Source: Uranotaenia lowii
Lineage: Eukaryota; Arthropoda; Insecta; Diptera; Culicidae
DNA: 64,000 nucleotides
Direction: 5' to 3'
NCBI RefSeq assembly: GCF_029784155.1
Contig: NC_073693.1
Coordinates: 116,727,003 to 116,791,002 of the forward strand
Under the pieces are notes generated by a model. That model was not told where the DNA came from, did no database searches, and was given only the letters and a program-made list of their open reading frames with translations. Positions 22,661 through 34,490 of this stretch are shown piece after piece. The first letter of the stretch is position 1, and every line of letters begins with the position of its first letter. The translations under genes and the position numbers were made by a program.

Positions 22661-22912
22661 TAGACAAAAAAAATATTAGGTGTTAGATAGAGGCATGTCT
22701 TTTGGCACTGAAAAACAATAAATTTAATTGACTTCCCTGCTGGGTACCTAGCGAGGTATTGCATGACTACTTTTCATGCAAGACTTCGCGAGGCACTAGC
22801 AGTGATGTCAACTGATTTTTTTTGTTTTTCAATGCCAAAAGACATACTCCTGTTCAAAAGCTAATAACTTTTTCCCTAATCAGATAAAAATTTACGACCT
22901 TGAACAAGGTAG
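22632..22912. mobile_element. 280-bp foldback element (long palindrome)
   Basis: Two arms of about 135 bp pair around a short loop centred near 22770. Inner arms TTGCATGA/TCATGCAA are perfect. Further out ATGTCTTTTGGCACTG pairs with CAATGCCAAAAGACAT, and the outermost CTTGTCGAAGATCGTAA pairs with the TTACGACCTTGAACAAG side. A MITE or foldback is the likely origin. Confidence 0.85.
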
Positions 22913-23626
22913 TTCGCGGAAAATTTCCCTTATATAATTTATAAGTTGGCACAAAACCGATTAACAGGTTCGGTTCTACAGATGAAAAAAAAATGAAGTT
23001 GACTTTTCAAAAGTGTGATTTATTTAATTGAAAATGAGTTAAAAAATAATTCAAAAACTAATGTGGTATACAATTGTTGCATCTTACCCTGCTGTTGCAT
23101 GATGCCTCGTTTGAAGGAACACTATATAAAAAAAAATATATATATAAGTGCTGTGTTTTACAAAAAGTGCATCCAACCCATTAACGGTATCCAATTCTAG
23201 AACAACTTCATAAAAAATTGATAGTTTGAATCTTAAACTTTTTTATTTTTTCGAATGAAATCTTCGTTTGACAGTTTCCCAATTTTAAAAAGTATGTGTA
23301 AAAGTATTATCATTGAATGGAATTTTCAGCTCTGCTTTTTAAGACTTTTCAATGCATTTTCTAATTTCTTAATTTCAAAATTATTGGATCATCATATGTA
23401 TTTTCTAATATACCAGCCATGAAACAGAATGATTTAGCTCATAGGTTGAGGTAATTTATGGTATCTTTCCAACCTGCCCTCTCATAAATGTCAACTATCA
23501 CGGCCCAAGTGAAATCTGACACCATCCATCATACCTGCCTGTCCAAATCTGGAAGGTTGGAAGGCCCAAACATTTTTTTTTGCGCGACAGTAGTAAACTC
23601 ACCAACGAACGCCCATTCATTTGCAG
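22913..23626. other. Intron 1, distal part
   Basis: AT-rich with no recognised element up to the polypyrimidine/TTGCAG acceptor of exon 2. Confidence 0.5.
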
Positions 23627-24102
23627 GCATCGCGATACGAGCTTTTTAACGCATCGTTCCACTGGCTGATAATTGATAAAAAATCGGCCGCCCACCGACG
23701 ACGTGGATTGGACGCCGCAACTTTGGAAGAGGACGACGACGATGGCGTTGACTCGAGTGAGTCCTTCTCGGTGGTCAACAAAAACAACAGCAATCGAACA
23801 ACGGCTCCTGGCGGCCTGTCGAAGGGCGATGGCCGAATGCATCGATTACGGGCACCGAAACATGGCACCGGCGATTGTCTTGTGAAGTTTATGGACTCTC
23901 AGGCTGCCGGAAATGACCATCGGCAGCAACAGCTGCAACAGGAACAGGAACAGCAACAGCAAAACAATTGCCTGTTGGCGTCAATGGCCGCAATGTCCAA
24001 AATCGGTGGTCCAGTTTTCGGTCATAATCCTGACGGTACTGTTGCCCCTGATGATGATGATGATGATGGTGAAGATGATAAGAACGCACCCCGAGCGGAA
24101 AG
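23627..24102 (+). CDS. IR75-like ionotropic receptor, exon 2 (low-complexity insert)
   Basis: Preceded by an acceptor ending TTTGCAG (23620-23626) and in phase 0 with exon 1, giving ...VVLEQ|ASRYELFNASFHWLI. The FNASFHWL stretch is typical of the N-terminal domain of IR75-type receptors. The rest is unusual: an acidic block (EEDDDDG), a Gln-rich block (about 23922-23965) and a run of seven Asp near 24052-24072. It ends at AAAG|GTATG (phase 2). IRs seldom carry such low-complexity stretches here, so part may be removed by alternative splicing or be a species-specific expansion. Confidence 0.65.
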
Positions 24103-25332
24103 GTATGTTCCGATAATAAACATAAATACTTTTAACAATTTATTTATAAGCATTATCATCACATATCAAATTTTTGTTCCGCACGGGCCTACTACTATGA
24201 AGTGGTAGATATAGATAGAGTTGCATCTACCACCACACAATAGTAGGCCAAGCGTGGTTCGCCCCACAAGCGGAAAAACTTGCAGTGCGAACGACACTAT
24301 AGCATCGCTGGTAGTTCACTATCAGACTATCGACCGTACCGTTTCGCAAAATGAAACATATCATCTTTATGTTCGTAACTTCCCGAAATGTGATAGAAGT
24401 TGGCGTAAATACACGGTGGTGAGAAATGAATACTCTCGTAAAATTAAATAAGCAAGAAATTAATCTTTTCAAGAGGAATTAGAGAGAAACAAATTCAATG
24501 GAAAACTTATCTGAAAAACGATAAAACGCTTAATAAGTTACAGTAGTGCCAAAGTTGATTCGATCTTGTTTGACGGAGCTGAAATCACAGATGAATCTGA
24601 TATTGCCCAGAAGTTAAATGACTTCTTTATCGATAGCGTTATGGAAATTCATGACAGTATTCCGGTAAGCTACAGTAGCTGCTTGAATCAAATTAGTCAC
24701 AATGGTGGAAACTTTCACACATTCGAAACGATAAGCAGTCAAGAGTTTGATGAAATAGTGAACATTATGAAACCCACGGCGAGTATCGACAATGTTTCTC
24801 TAAACAATTTTAAAGATTCATTACCTGTACTTGCAATTTCATTGAGAGATGTCGTAACACAAGTCTTCGAACAGGGATAGTACCTGATACCTGGAAATGT
24901 TCAACAGTGATTCCTATTGAAAAACAGAAGAATTTACGTGAGGCTTCGTCATATCGACCTATCAACATGTTGGAAATCCAAGAAAAGGTCCTAGAATTAG
25001 CAATTAAAAAGCAATTCTTACGCTTTATTGAGCGTGAAGACATTTTGATTACTGAGCAGTCAGGATTTAGGAAGCAGCATTCTACTTTTTCTGTAAATCT
25101 TCTACTTTGTAATTGGAAAATTCATATTGAAAACGGTAAATACACAGTGGCTGAGTTTCTAGTCTTCAAAAGAGCATTCGAGACAGTTGATCGATTAGAA
25201 CTTGTAAAAGTGCTGATGCAATATGGTATAAATGGTACGGTTTTAAAGTCGTTTAAGAATTACGTGAAAAGCAGAATGCAACAAACAAAATATGGTTCAT
25301 CTTACTCTCAATAAATAGAAAAGAGTCTAGGG

Positions 25333-26561
25333 CAGTGGTTTTCAAACTTTTTTGACTCACCGCTCCCTTTTGCAATATTTTCGAGCTCAACGCCCCCCTG
25401 GGCAAATTTTTGGATAATCTTTTTAAAACAATGATGATTTGAATCATTGTAAAACCATTAGCTTTTGGCTTGATGTTATTGCAAGACTTAACTCAAAATT
25501 CATTCAAATTTATATGAGACCCCCAGAGTCAAAAGGTTCGGGGTTTCATACATAAGCTCAAAAATAGTCGATTTTGATTTAATAATTCTTCATATTTCAA
25601 ACGATATCGTATTTTTTTCAGATTTTTACAATTTTATTTACATTCTGTTTCGTTCAAAAGAAAAATGCAAATGACCGAAGATAACGCGTGTTTTCTCAAA
25701 ATTAGCTTTAATGCACGTATACCCTTTTCGAACCAACACTTAATTCTGCGTATAGTTTTCTGGACAACTAGTAAAACTGATTGATTAGTTTTTTTTAATA
25801 TAAAATCATAAATATACCAGAAATTTTGGTTAACAAAATTTTATATTCACCATTTGCATTATTGAATACAAACTAGTAACTGTCAAGCCGGTGAATGAAC
25901 GTAAAAAAATAGTTAAGGACAACTGGCTAGATACAAAGTTTATCCATGGCAAATGGTACAGTTGAATTTTTGAATTGATTGAAATAAAGATGAACAAACA
26001 AGAACTTAAAATAATTCTTTTTTATTTTCTTCCTCAAAACGTATCACTAAATCACAGATGACGCATTTTTTACACAGATTTTTTCAAAGGTTGTTTAGCA
26101 GATTTTCTTGGACAGTACATTTTAAAGATTTTGATAATCAAGCAATGCTTTCAAAAAAAATCTTTTTTTTGGAAACACAAAATATTCTTAAAAAACAAGA
26201 TCAACATGTAGAGCGTATACAAAATCTGTGACAATTAAGACAAAACTTTTCGATACATTTTAAGATAAGAATTATTGAGGTACTGGAACTAACATTTGCT
26301 TGCAGCTCTGTGATGTGAAGAAATTTTAGTCGTGAAACTGATCTTTAGTTCTGTAACGTATCATTTTATAATTTTGCATAGATTTTACTCGTTGTTATTT
26401 CCTATTTACGTTGTTAAGTGTTTTGTGAAAATGTGAATCACGACCTCACCGCTCCCCTGAGTCCTTCCAACGCCCCTCAAATTCTATAATTCAGCTCACC
26501 GCCCCCTTGGAAGCTCTCAACGCCCCCAAGGGAGCGGTAGGGACCACTTTGAAAACCACTG
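25333..26561 (+). mobile_element. Non-autonomous hAT element 3 (family H3), nested in LINE C
   Basis: Termini CAGTGGTTTTCAAA and TTTGAAAACCACTG, with an exact 8-bp duplication GTCTAGGG on both sides (25325-25332, 26562-26569). Just inside both ends are CACCGCTCCC / CCGCCCCC-type motifs. Length 1229 bp, no transposase. Excision plus removal of one GTCTAGGG rejoins the RT sequence of LINE C in the region before GVTQGSVLGP. Confidence 0.94.
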
Positions 26562-27156
26562 GTCTAGGGGTAACCCAAGGAAGTGTATTGGGTCCCTTGT
26601 TATTTATGCTCTACATAAATGACATGAAAAATTGCTTACGCCATGGCAGCCTTCAACTGTTCGCAGATGATTCCGTCTCCTACTGGAGTGGTAAAGACTT
26701 AGAGCTCGTAATGTCTGAAGTAAATTCAGATTTGAAAACCATTGCAGAGTTTTTGAAGCATAGAAAACTGTGCCTTAATTTAGATAAAACCAGCTGGATG
26801 ATCATTGGAAATTGACAGATTGGAGTTTGTCCAGAATTGTTAATTGATGGTTGTGTTGTCGAAAAAGTACGTCAGGTTAAATAGGAGTTAATTAGGAGTA
26901 CAAGTCGACGAAAAACTAAATTTCACAGCTCACATCGACTACATCATAAAGAAAGTTGCCATTGAATATGGTGTATTTTGTCGAATATATAGATTTATAA
27001 CTTTTTGGTTAAAAATAACTTACGTGAAATCTGTTATTATGCCACACTTCGATTATTGTGGTACGATATTGCTTCATGCATCAGAAACACAAACAAAACG
27101 GCTGCAAAGAACACAAAACAAAATAATGCGAGTAGTTATACGATGCAACAGATATA

Positions 27157-27849
27157 GGGGAAAACTGTACAAGACGTACCAGCGGGGTAAGATGGTCCAT
27201 GCCAATCTTTCTCAAAAATACACTAACGTTTGGCTTCTAATGATGTTTTTCTTCATTTTTTATTGTAGAAAACAAGGTTTTTCATTATTTATTACATGAA
27301 AAGTTCATTAAAACTACTTTGGTTCTTATAAACAGAAGGATTAGTGGAATTAACATAAAACTTGTTATTTTTCATGGATAACATAAGGTTTTCTGATAAT
27401 CCAGCCTGATCAATTTGATGAAACTACACCTTATCGTTTTTCCACTAGAAAGCACTTTCGAAAGACCATAAATATTTTGTTGAATTTTACTAACTTCTCA
27501 CGAATTTTAACTGAAATCAACCAAATAAAAATTGGGGCAGAATGCCTACAAGACCACGTGGTTTATGTTCAAATTTTGAATGCTTTTGAGAAAACCCGAA
27601 TATCAAAACAATCCCATATGATGCATTGTGTCCACTTGTTTTGGCGTTCTACCCCGTGGTTTGTTTTTTGGCTGTTTAAGTTTTTTACAAAAATATCATC
27701 AAAATCGAGTTTTTATCATATTTTTTCTTTATGATAATACTTGAATCTGATCCCTGAATCATCTTAAATTTTCAATTCGGTTCTTAGATGATTGGTATCG
27801 CTGTAAATAGCGATTATGCTTAACTGGTGCGTCTTGAACAGTTTTCCCC
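27157..27849 (+). mobile_element. TA-flanked inverted-repeat element nested in LINE C
   Basis: Begins GGGGAAAACTGTACAAGACG and ends with the inverted equivalent (CGTCTTGAACAGTTTTCCCC), giving terminal repeats of about 25 bp. It is flanked by TA on both sides (27155-27156, 27850-27851). Removing it and one TA restores the LINE reading RCNRY|TSSALMLDMLQWL. 693 bp, no transposase; TA duplication suggests mobilisation by a Tc1/mariner-type enzyme. Confidence 0.88.
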
Positions 27850-28159
27850 TACTTCGAGTGCTTTAATGCTTGATATGCTGCAATGGTTGTCAGTTAAGCA
27901 AAGGATTGCGTAAAACAGTTTGATTTTTATCTACAAAATGATTAAAGGATTGCTTCCAGCTTATCTTTCAGAAGGTATGCAGAACTGAATTGATGTACAC
28001 GGATACAATACAAGAAGAGCACATGATTTCAGATTGCCAGATTGTTCTAATAACGGACTGAAAATGTATAACTACCTACCGCGAAGCATCAAAGATAGTC
28101 CAAACTTAAACACTTTTAAGAACCTGGCAATAAATTACGTGAAACAGATGATTTAGGAA

Positions 28160-29206
28160 AAGGACTAATCCGTAAAAGCATTAGATAGAAATTGTACGGT
28201 GAGGGACATACGCGGGAGTAAGACGAATAAGTCGTTCAGGAATTGATAAAATAGAGTAAACAATATCTATTATCCTAAAGATAAACTGTCCCGCCCACTT
28301 CTAAAGATGCGTATGGGGTGGAGGAAGAATCCAAATGGGCCTGTGGGATCATTACAAAAAATGCGCCAACATCCCAAGCAACCGATTATCACTTAAGGAA
28401 CGAACTCATCAGTTTACATAGAGCTATACAAAAGTTCTGTGGAACTGTTTTGCTGTTCAAAATGCTATTTCAGTGTCCATGTAACTTCATTCTTTGTCAA
28501 GTTTAGCCAATACTTAAAGAAGCCTTAAAGTACTGTTTTGGTTTCTGTTTCTACATTTTTGGAACTTAAAAGTTGGTATGATGGAAAACAATCTATTTGT
28601 TACGTATTTCTCATTTTTAAAATAAGAAGTAGTTATCAAAGATAACAAATCTATTTGTACAGCTCAACAGTTCGTTAAAAATCTCTAATGTACTCTTTTG
28701 TAAACTTCAAAGGTTTAAGTAAGTTCCATATAGGAACTTTGTAGTAGATTTTAATTGTTTCGAACTTCAAACACATCGTTACTTGCGAAACGACAATGTG
28801 AAGTACACATTTATGTAGTTCCGAAAGAACTTTTTTTTAACAACTTGAATGTGAGAATAAATTAGAAATTAATAACCGGAAAGTCGTTTTGAAGAAAATC
28901 ATCACATCAAGTAGAATCGTTTGGTTATTTATATAACCTTTGCAAAAACACTGCATGGAATTGTTATAAGCTTTAGCAAGCAAATACTGCCATATTTTCA
29001 ATGGATTCAGATTTTTTATTTTATTTTGAAATGGATATCATTAGTTTTGTTTATGAAATGCTAAGCTGCTTGTCATGTTACCAAAAACGAGGCTTAAGAT
29101 CAGTCAAAACCAAAAATCAAAGACATTGCACTTACTCAGGTGATCCAAAAAACATCGAAAAACACATGGAAGTAAAAAGTCATTTTTTGCAGCGGTCTAA
29201 TGTATA
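28160..29206. other. Intron 2, AT-rich, nothing recognised
   Basis: No paired termini or domains seen between LINE C and the large foldback. Confidence 0.45.
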
Positions 29207-29208
29207 TA

Positions 29209-30776
29209 CATTTCCGGGAAAAAGTTTGGGATCATCCACTCAAAAACATGGAAATTTTAATCGGCCATATCTCAGCCGTCTTATTAAATATTGGAATTCT
29301 TTTGATCTCATACAGGAGATCGTTAGCAAAACCTTCTTTGTAGGTATTCGACAAAATGTTAGTATTGAGTTTATATTACTTAAATTTAACTTAAAGTTGG
29401 GAAATTTGTCAAAAATCGAACTTTACATTTAAACCCGATCATCTCGCGTTGCATTCGAATCCTTTTTTCATACTTATAAATATAAATTTGTTTTATTTTG
29501 TGCGAAAATTTTGCAATGTACTTAAAATATATAAAATAGCTACTTAAGTCATCGTCCAAAAGTTAGGGATCTCCCCGTAGTATGATGTAACGGCCAAAAG
29601 TTTGGGATCAGTCTTCTAAAACATACATTTTTAATTCACGCGTATCTCTGCTATTTATCAAACAAATTATTGTTTATTTGGTAACCTGATTTGGAAGCTA
29701 ATGAACTTGTTTTATGCATAATTAGTTGAAATATTTTTGAAGAGATACTTCTTTAGAACTTAAGCTAAAGTTTCATCATTTTCTGATGATTTTCACCAAA
29801 TAGTCCAACCGTTAAAAAAAATATGCAAATTTGTTTTGACCATAACTCAGATGTCTTACAAGGTACTGCCTATCGGGTTGGCTTTTTTGAAAGCTTATGA
29901 AAAAGTTATCGAAAGTAAAAATATTAAAATCATATCATTTATATTATCACAACTCCATTCTCATTTAAAAAATAATATTCTAATTTTGGTTAATGTTCTG
30001 ATGATAATCATTTGTAATATATTATTTGGACTAAGCCTTCCAGATAAAGTGCAATTTGCTAGCTTGCAAATAAGCCAATCTGATCAGCAACATCTTGTAA
30101 GACAACTAAGTTATGGTCAAAAAAAATTTCCATTTTTGTTAACGGTCGGACTATTTGGTGAAAATCATCAGAAAATGATGAAACTTTAGCTAAAGTTCTA
30201 AAGAAATAAGTCTATAAAAATATTTCAACTAAATATCCAGAAAGCAAGTTCAACTCATAAGCTTCCAAATCAGCTTACCAGATAAACAATTAGTTGTTTG
30301 ATAACAGAGATACGCGTGGAATAAAATTTAATGTTTTAGAAGACTGATCCCAATCTTTTGGCCGTTACACCATACTATGGGGTGATCCCTAACTTTGGAT
30401 CGATGATTTAAGTAGCCATTTGATATGTTTTAAGTGTATTGCAAATTTTTCGCACAAAATCAAACAAATGTTTTTTAATAAATATGAAAATAGGATTCGA
30501 ATGCAACTCGAATTTTGAAATTTTATCCACCCTACCCTGAGATGATCGGGTTTAAATGTAAAGTTCGATTTCTGAAAAAATTTCCCAACTTTGAGCTAAA
30601 TTTAAGTCATATAAACTCAATATTAACATTTTGTCAAAAACATTCGAAGAAGGTTTTGCTCACAATCTCTTGCATGATATCAAAAGAATCCCAATATGTA
30701 ATAAGATGGCTGAGATATGGCCGATCAAAATTATCATCTTTTTGAGTGGATGATCCCAAACTTTTGGCCGGCAGTG
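29209..30776. mobile_element. 1.57-kb full-length foldback with Tc1-like tips
   Basis: Essentially the whole segment is an inverted repeat with arms of about 780 bp meeting near 29990. Paired landmarks from outside in: AAGTTTGGGATCATCCACTC (29222) with GAGTGGATGATCCCAAACTT (30743); GGCCATATCTCAGCC with GGCTGAGATATGGCC; CGAACTTTACATTTAAACCC with GGGTTTAAATGTAAAGTTCG; GGCCAAAAGTTTGGGATCAG with CTGATCCCAATCTTTTGGCC; CCATAACTCAGATGTCTTAC near the centre with GTAAGACAACTAAGTTATGG. The right tip GGCCGGCAGTG+TA resembles Tc1-family ends. TA at 29207-29208 and 30777-30778. No real gene; the open frames follow from the palindrome. Confidence 0.93.
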
Positions 30777-30780
30777 TATA

Positions 30781-32383
30781 GAGCAGGAGGTAAGTAGCTC
30801 GATTCTCATGCGGTTTTGGGTCCGAGGAATATTATTGAAACTATTAGTTGCTTGGGATTTCAATGCTCCCACCCCCTAAAATTTATTTTTTTATCAATAT
30901 ATCAAATTGTGCAAAATTTCATTTTAATTGGACCACTCTTAGGCGACCCTCAAACGCCTTGAAACTGATTTTTTAAAAAAGGTGAGAATTTTCATTGCAC
31001 AAATTATAATTTGTTTTGGCAACACTGTAAAAATCTTTAATCAAAATCGAAGTGTGGATTATCAACTTAAAAATAACTTATTTGAAGAAATGAGTATTGG
31101 ACTAAGCGAAAAATGTTATAGACCTTTTTTTATATTTTTAAAAACTTTTTCTATGGGGATATTTGAGAAATGAAAAAATGAATTTTCAGAAATTATTTAT
31201 GTCTCCGTCAAAGCATAAACTGATTTTTATACGAACCGTTCATTTTTTTTAAATCTGCGTTTCAATCGATTGGTAATGAACAGATTTGGTGAGTAAGTTT
31301 CAATCTTGAACAGTTTTAAAAAGGACCCTCAGCACACAAAAAAAATTACTGTAATTCAGTCGAAAAACAAAATTTGAAAATATTTTTTTCGCCTTAAAAA
31401 CCATTCTTTTCCTTGGTTCATTGGATAACAGCATATCCATGTGAATTCAATTTGCACTTTTTGCATAAACAAACAAAAATATAGTTATTGACAGTATAAA
31501 AAGTAGTCAGATTTTAAACTATGACAAGTACTGTTTATCATCACTTCCAGTTGTAATGTGCCATGTCTACAAGTAGGCATAAATCGAGAACTTATGAAAC
31601 AAAAGGAAGAGAGGTTGTTTGCGTACAAATTACTTGAGATAACTGGAGTCGGAAAGAAGGAAGAGAGTCTTTATTCATATTATATATGGCAAAATTTGAA
31701 AAGTTAACGGACAATATGTCTGAGACAAATAAAGCAAAATGTTACATCATTTAGTTTTAGATACTAAAACTGGTTTTATAGTAGTTCGTGAGCACATCTT
31801 GTAATGGAAAAGGAAATCGCTGGAAGTCCATATCATTAAAACAAACATTTTTATAAACTCTATAAAGCTTATTAAAACATAGCAAAAGTTTCTGAACTTG
31901 GAACACAAATTAAAGATCAATTGGAGGAAAAAATTTTCAATCTTTTTTTTTTCTGAAATTCAAAACTCCAGTTGCAGCTCTCTTTTCAAAGCGTTTAATT
32001 TATTTTTGGAAGGTTATGCCAGGCACAACGGGTCAGCATTTATAGCTTTAAAATCATTGAAAGTATTTTTTCATGAACTTTTCAAACATCCATCTGTGAT
32101 CTGTTAAATTAAGCACTTTTATTATTTCAATATGATCTCTCGATCTATTTTAGTCCATATTAATGAAAAGATTTTCAATACGACTTCATCGAAATGAGCT
32201 CTTTTTATGCAAAATACCCATTTTCAGGATATTTTAGATTTAAGATCAATTTCTGCAGACAACAAACATTAATACTCAACTTTTCAAAAAGCACCTAATA
32301 ACAGACAGTTGGATGATTGCAAAATATTATGGTTTATGAAAATCGGTACAGTAGTTTTTATTTAATAATCAAAACAATAATCC
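30781..32383. other. Intron 2, AT-rich, nothing recognised
   Basis: About 1.6 kb without paired termini, coding domains or tandem repeats that I can support. Confidence 0.45.
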
Positions 32384-33169
32384 GGGTCTATATGACCCTA
32401 GCCGGCTTATTGTCCTTTTTATTGCTGGGTGACTCTGGCAACCCTATTCAAAATTCAGAAAATGAGAAATGTTACAGCTCCTCATTTAACACTAGAAAGA
32501 CCGCACCAGTCAAAATGACTGGTTGGACACTTTGTTTGTTGAATATTTTTTGAATACTTCGCTTTAAAAATTCGCAAAAAATATGACTTTTTATGAATTT
32601 TGAATCTCTACAAAACTGTGTATTTTTTATTTCACTAGCTCTTTTGATAAGCGAGATAAATTTCGCCATGGACACTCGGACCGTGACCAGTCAAAATGAC
32701 TGGTAAAATTCACAACCCTATAACTCAAACAAGTTAAATTTTTTTCGCTTGCTTTTGGTTTCATTTGCAATCTACATTCAAGACAATGAGCCCTAATTGA
32801 TTTAGGCTGGGCAGAAGTGTGTTATTCGTTATGAAATTATTGATTTTGGATGCAAAGTCATGAAAATTTGTAGAAAAAGTTCTCAGATTGGCCGCTGTGT
32901 GGCGCTTTAAGCACTCGACTCCCAATTTTGTTGGTCTGTTTTGTTGCCCAACTTTAATTGAACTTTCTGTCAAAATTTGGCGAAATTTCATCAAGATTTG
33001 TAAAAGTTATGTTAGATTTAATACATGTACATTCGAGTAACCGAGTAGTTTTAGGTGATAAATATGTTTTATACTAAACCAGAATGAGTAAAATAATTAT
33101 GAATTGTGTGCTCATTTATTCAAATTTGAAGACAACAGCTATTAAACTGAATAATTTCAATGATATTTC

Positions 33170-34490
33170 AATATGAGTGCACGGAATATTGTTTATATGT
33201 TGGTTATCCACCATGGGTGCACGGATTCACCACAGTTTCTGCCCAAGTATGTATTCACATGCATTCTTAGATTATTAGGTTCGAAAAATTTAAAAGGCAA
33301 GTTCACATACAGGTATTCCGGCACCCGTGTATATACCTGGCCAGTTGGCAACTGATTGAACATTTTTATTATAAGAGGAAACACATCTCACCTGTCGGCA
33401 ACTTATGGGGTTTGAACTCAAGAGTTTTCTTGCCGATACCGGGAATCGAACCCAGTACGCCTGGCATACCTAGACCAGACTCGCGCAAGCCTATTTGATT
33501 CACCACAACGGTGCTAAGATATTTCAACATGGGTGCACAGAAAGGCTGTAAATTCGCCGTTGTAAATTATATAGAAATAAATTGTTTACAACTTGCTTCA
33601 GAACACAAAATATTTTTTAGTTAAATAGATATGATAGGTATTTAAAATGCAATATTGGTCAGTCGAAAAACTTTTCAACGTGTTCATTTGACAATGTTGA
33701 TTCATTATTTTTATTTTCACTGTTTTCCGTCACACGACATAACTTGATGCATATAATTCTCAAAATTCACTCGGTCCATGGTAACCGTTTTCCAATTTCT
33801 TGGATGTTGATCAGATCTTATCAGATAAATATACGATTGCAAAAACCTTTTTTTAGTAATAAAAAAATAAATTTATTATTTCAAGATAGTTTTGAATTAT
33901 TTCTTTTCCTGGAATGAAAAAACGGAACTTAAAATAAAAATCATGATTTAAATGTTTATATCTCAACATGAAAGACATGGTTTCGACTTTGGTTTAGTTA
34001 AGATTTATAAAAATGTTTTTCAAAATTTCCAAAAAGTCCAATATTTGATTAAAACGCGGTGTATCCGTGCACCCATAGTGAAAACCCATGTCTATAACAC
34101 AGTTTTCTTTTGAATCTATAAAAATCTTTATTCATTACCTTTAGCATGCAAAAAAACGGATTTTGGATAAATGGCGGTAAATCCGTGCACCCATGGTAAA
34201 TTGCTCTACTTATAGATAAAATATGCTTCAAAACCTACAATATCAGGTATAATTTATTGGAAACGTGTTGAAAAATTTCAGAGTGATGGATGCTAGAAAA
34301 TATCTACTAAAGCAAAATTGAAGTGAAACCGTGCACCCATGGTCAATAATCATAGCCATCTAACATGATTTTATAATTAGATTGATAATGTGTTTTAATT
34401 TTTTGATAATTAATTGAAATATTCATGTTATCACATACACGCATTCGTCAACTATGCCAAAGTGAGGTGATTCCGTGCACCCATGGTGAA
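33170..34490. repeat. Seven inverted-symmetry copies of a GTGCAC motif
   Basis: The motif CCATGGGTGCACGGA occurs at 33211-33225, with variants at 33177-33185 and 33528-33539, all in plus orientation. The inverse TCCGTGCACCCATGGT occurs at 34064-34079, 34182-34197, 34329-34343 and 34472-34487. Orientation flips once, about the centre of the region, as expected for subterminal protein-binding repeats of one nested element. Confidence 0.88.
33428..33498 (-). other. tRNA-like sequence (SINE-type head)
   Basis: Minus strand TCTGGTCTAGGTATGCC (A box) and GGGTTCGATTCCCGG (perfect B box and T-arm). The spacing between boxes is short, about 12 bp, so this is a truncated tRNA-like head rather than a functional tRNA. 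Confidence 0.6.

Larger units (their letters stand above)
24225..28155 (+). mobile_element. Non-LTR retrotransposon C (decayed, twice interrupted)
   Basis: A LINE relic read in pieces: KYTVVRNEYSRKIK (about 24400), DIAQKLNDFFIDSV, SYRPINMLEIQEKVLE, TEQSGFRKQHST, then after a nested hAT GVTQGSVLGPLLFMLYINDM and LQLFADDSVSYW (catalytic FADD). Next come HFDYCGTIL and IMRVVIRCNRY, and after a second nested element SSALMLDMLQWLSVKQR and IYKMIKGLLPAYL. The palm box near 25170 reads FKRAFETVD, with the usual first Asp replaced. Many stops and shifts show it is dead. It belongs with jockey/CR1/I-type APE elements; I cannot fix the clade. It lies in intron 2 of the receptor. Confidence 0.85.

Noticed and set aside
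29836..30189. 117-codon frame as a gene
   Set aside because: It lies across the centre of the 1.57-kb palindrome and has no recognised domain.
33428..33498. Functional tRNA gene
   Set aside because: The B box is perfect, but the A-to-B spacing is too short for a full anticodon arm and no acceptor stem pairs.
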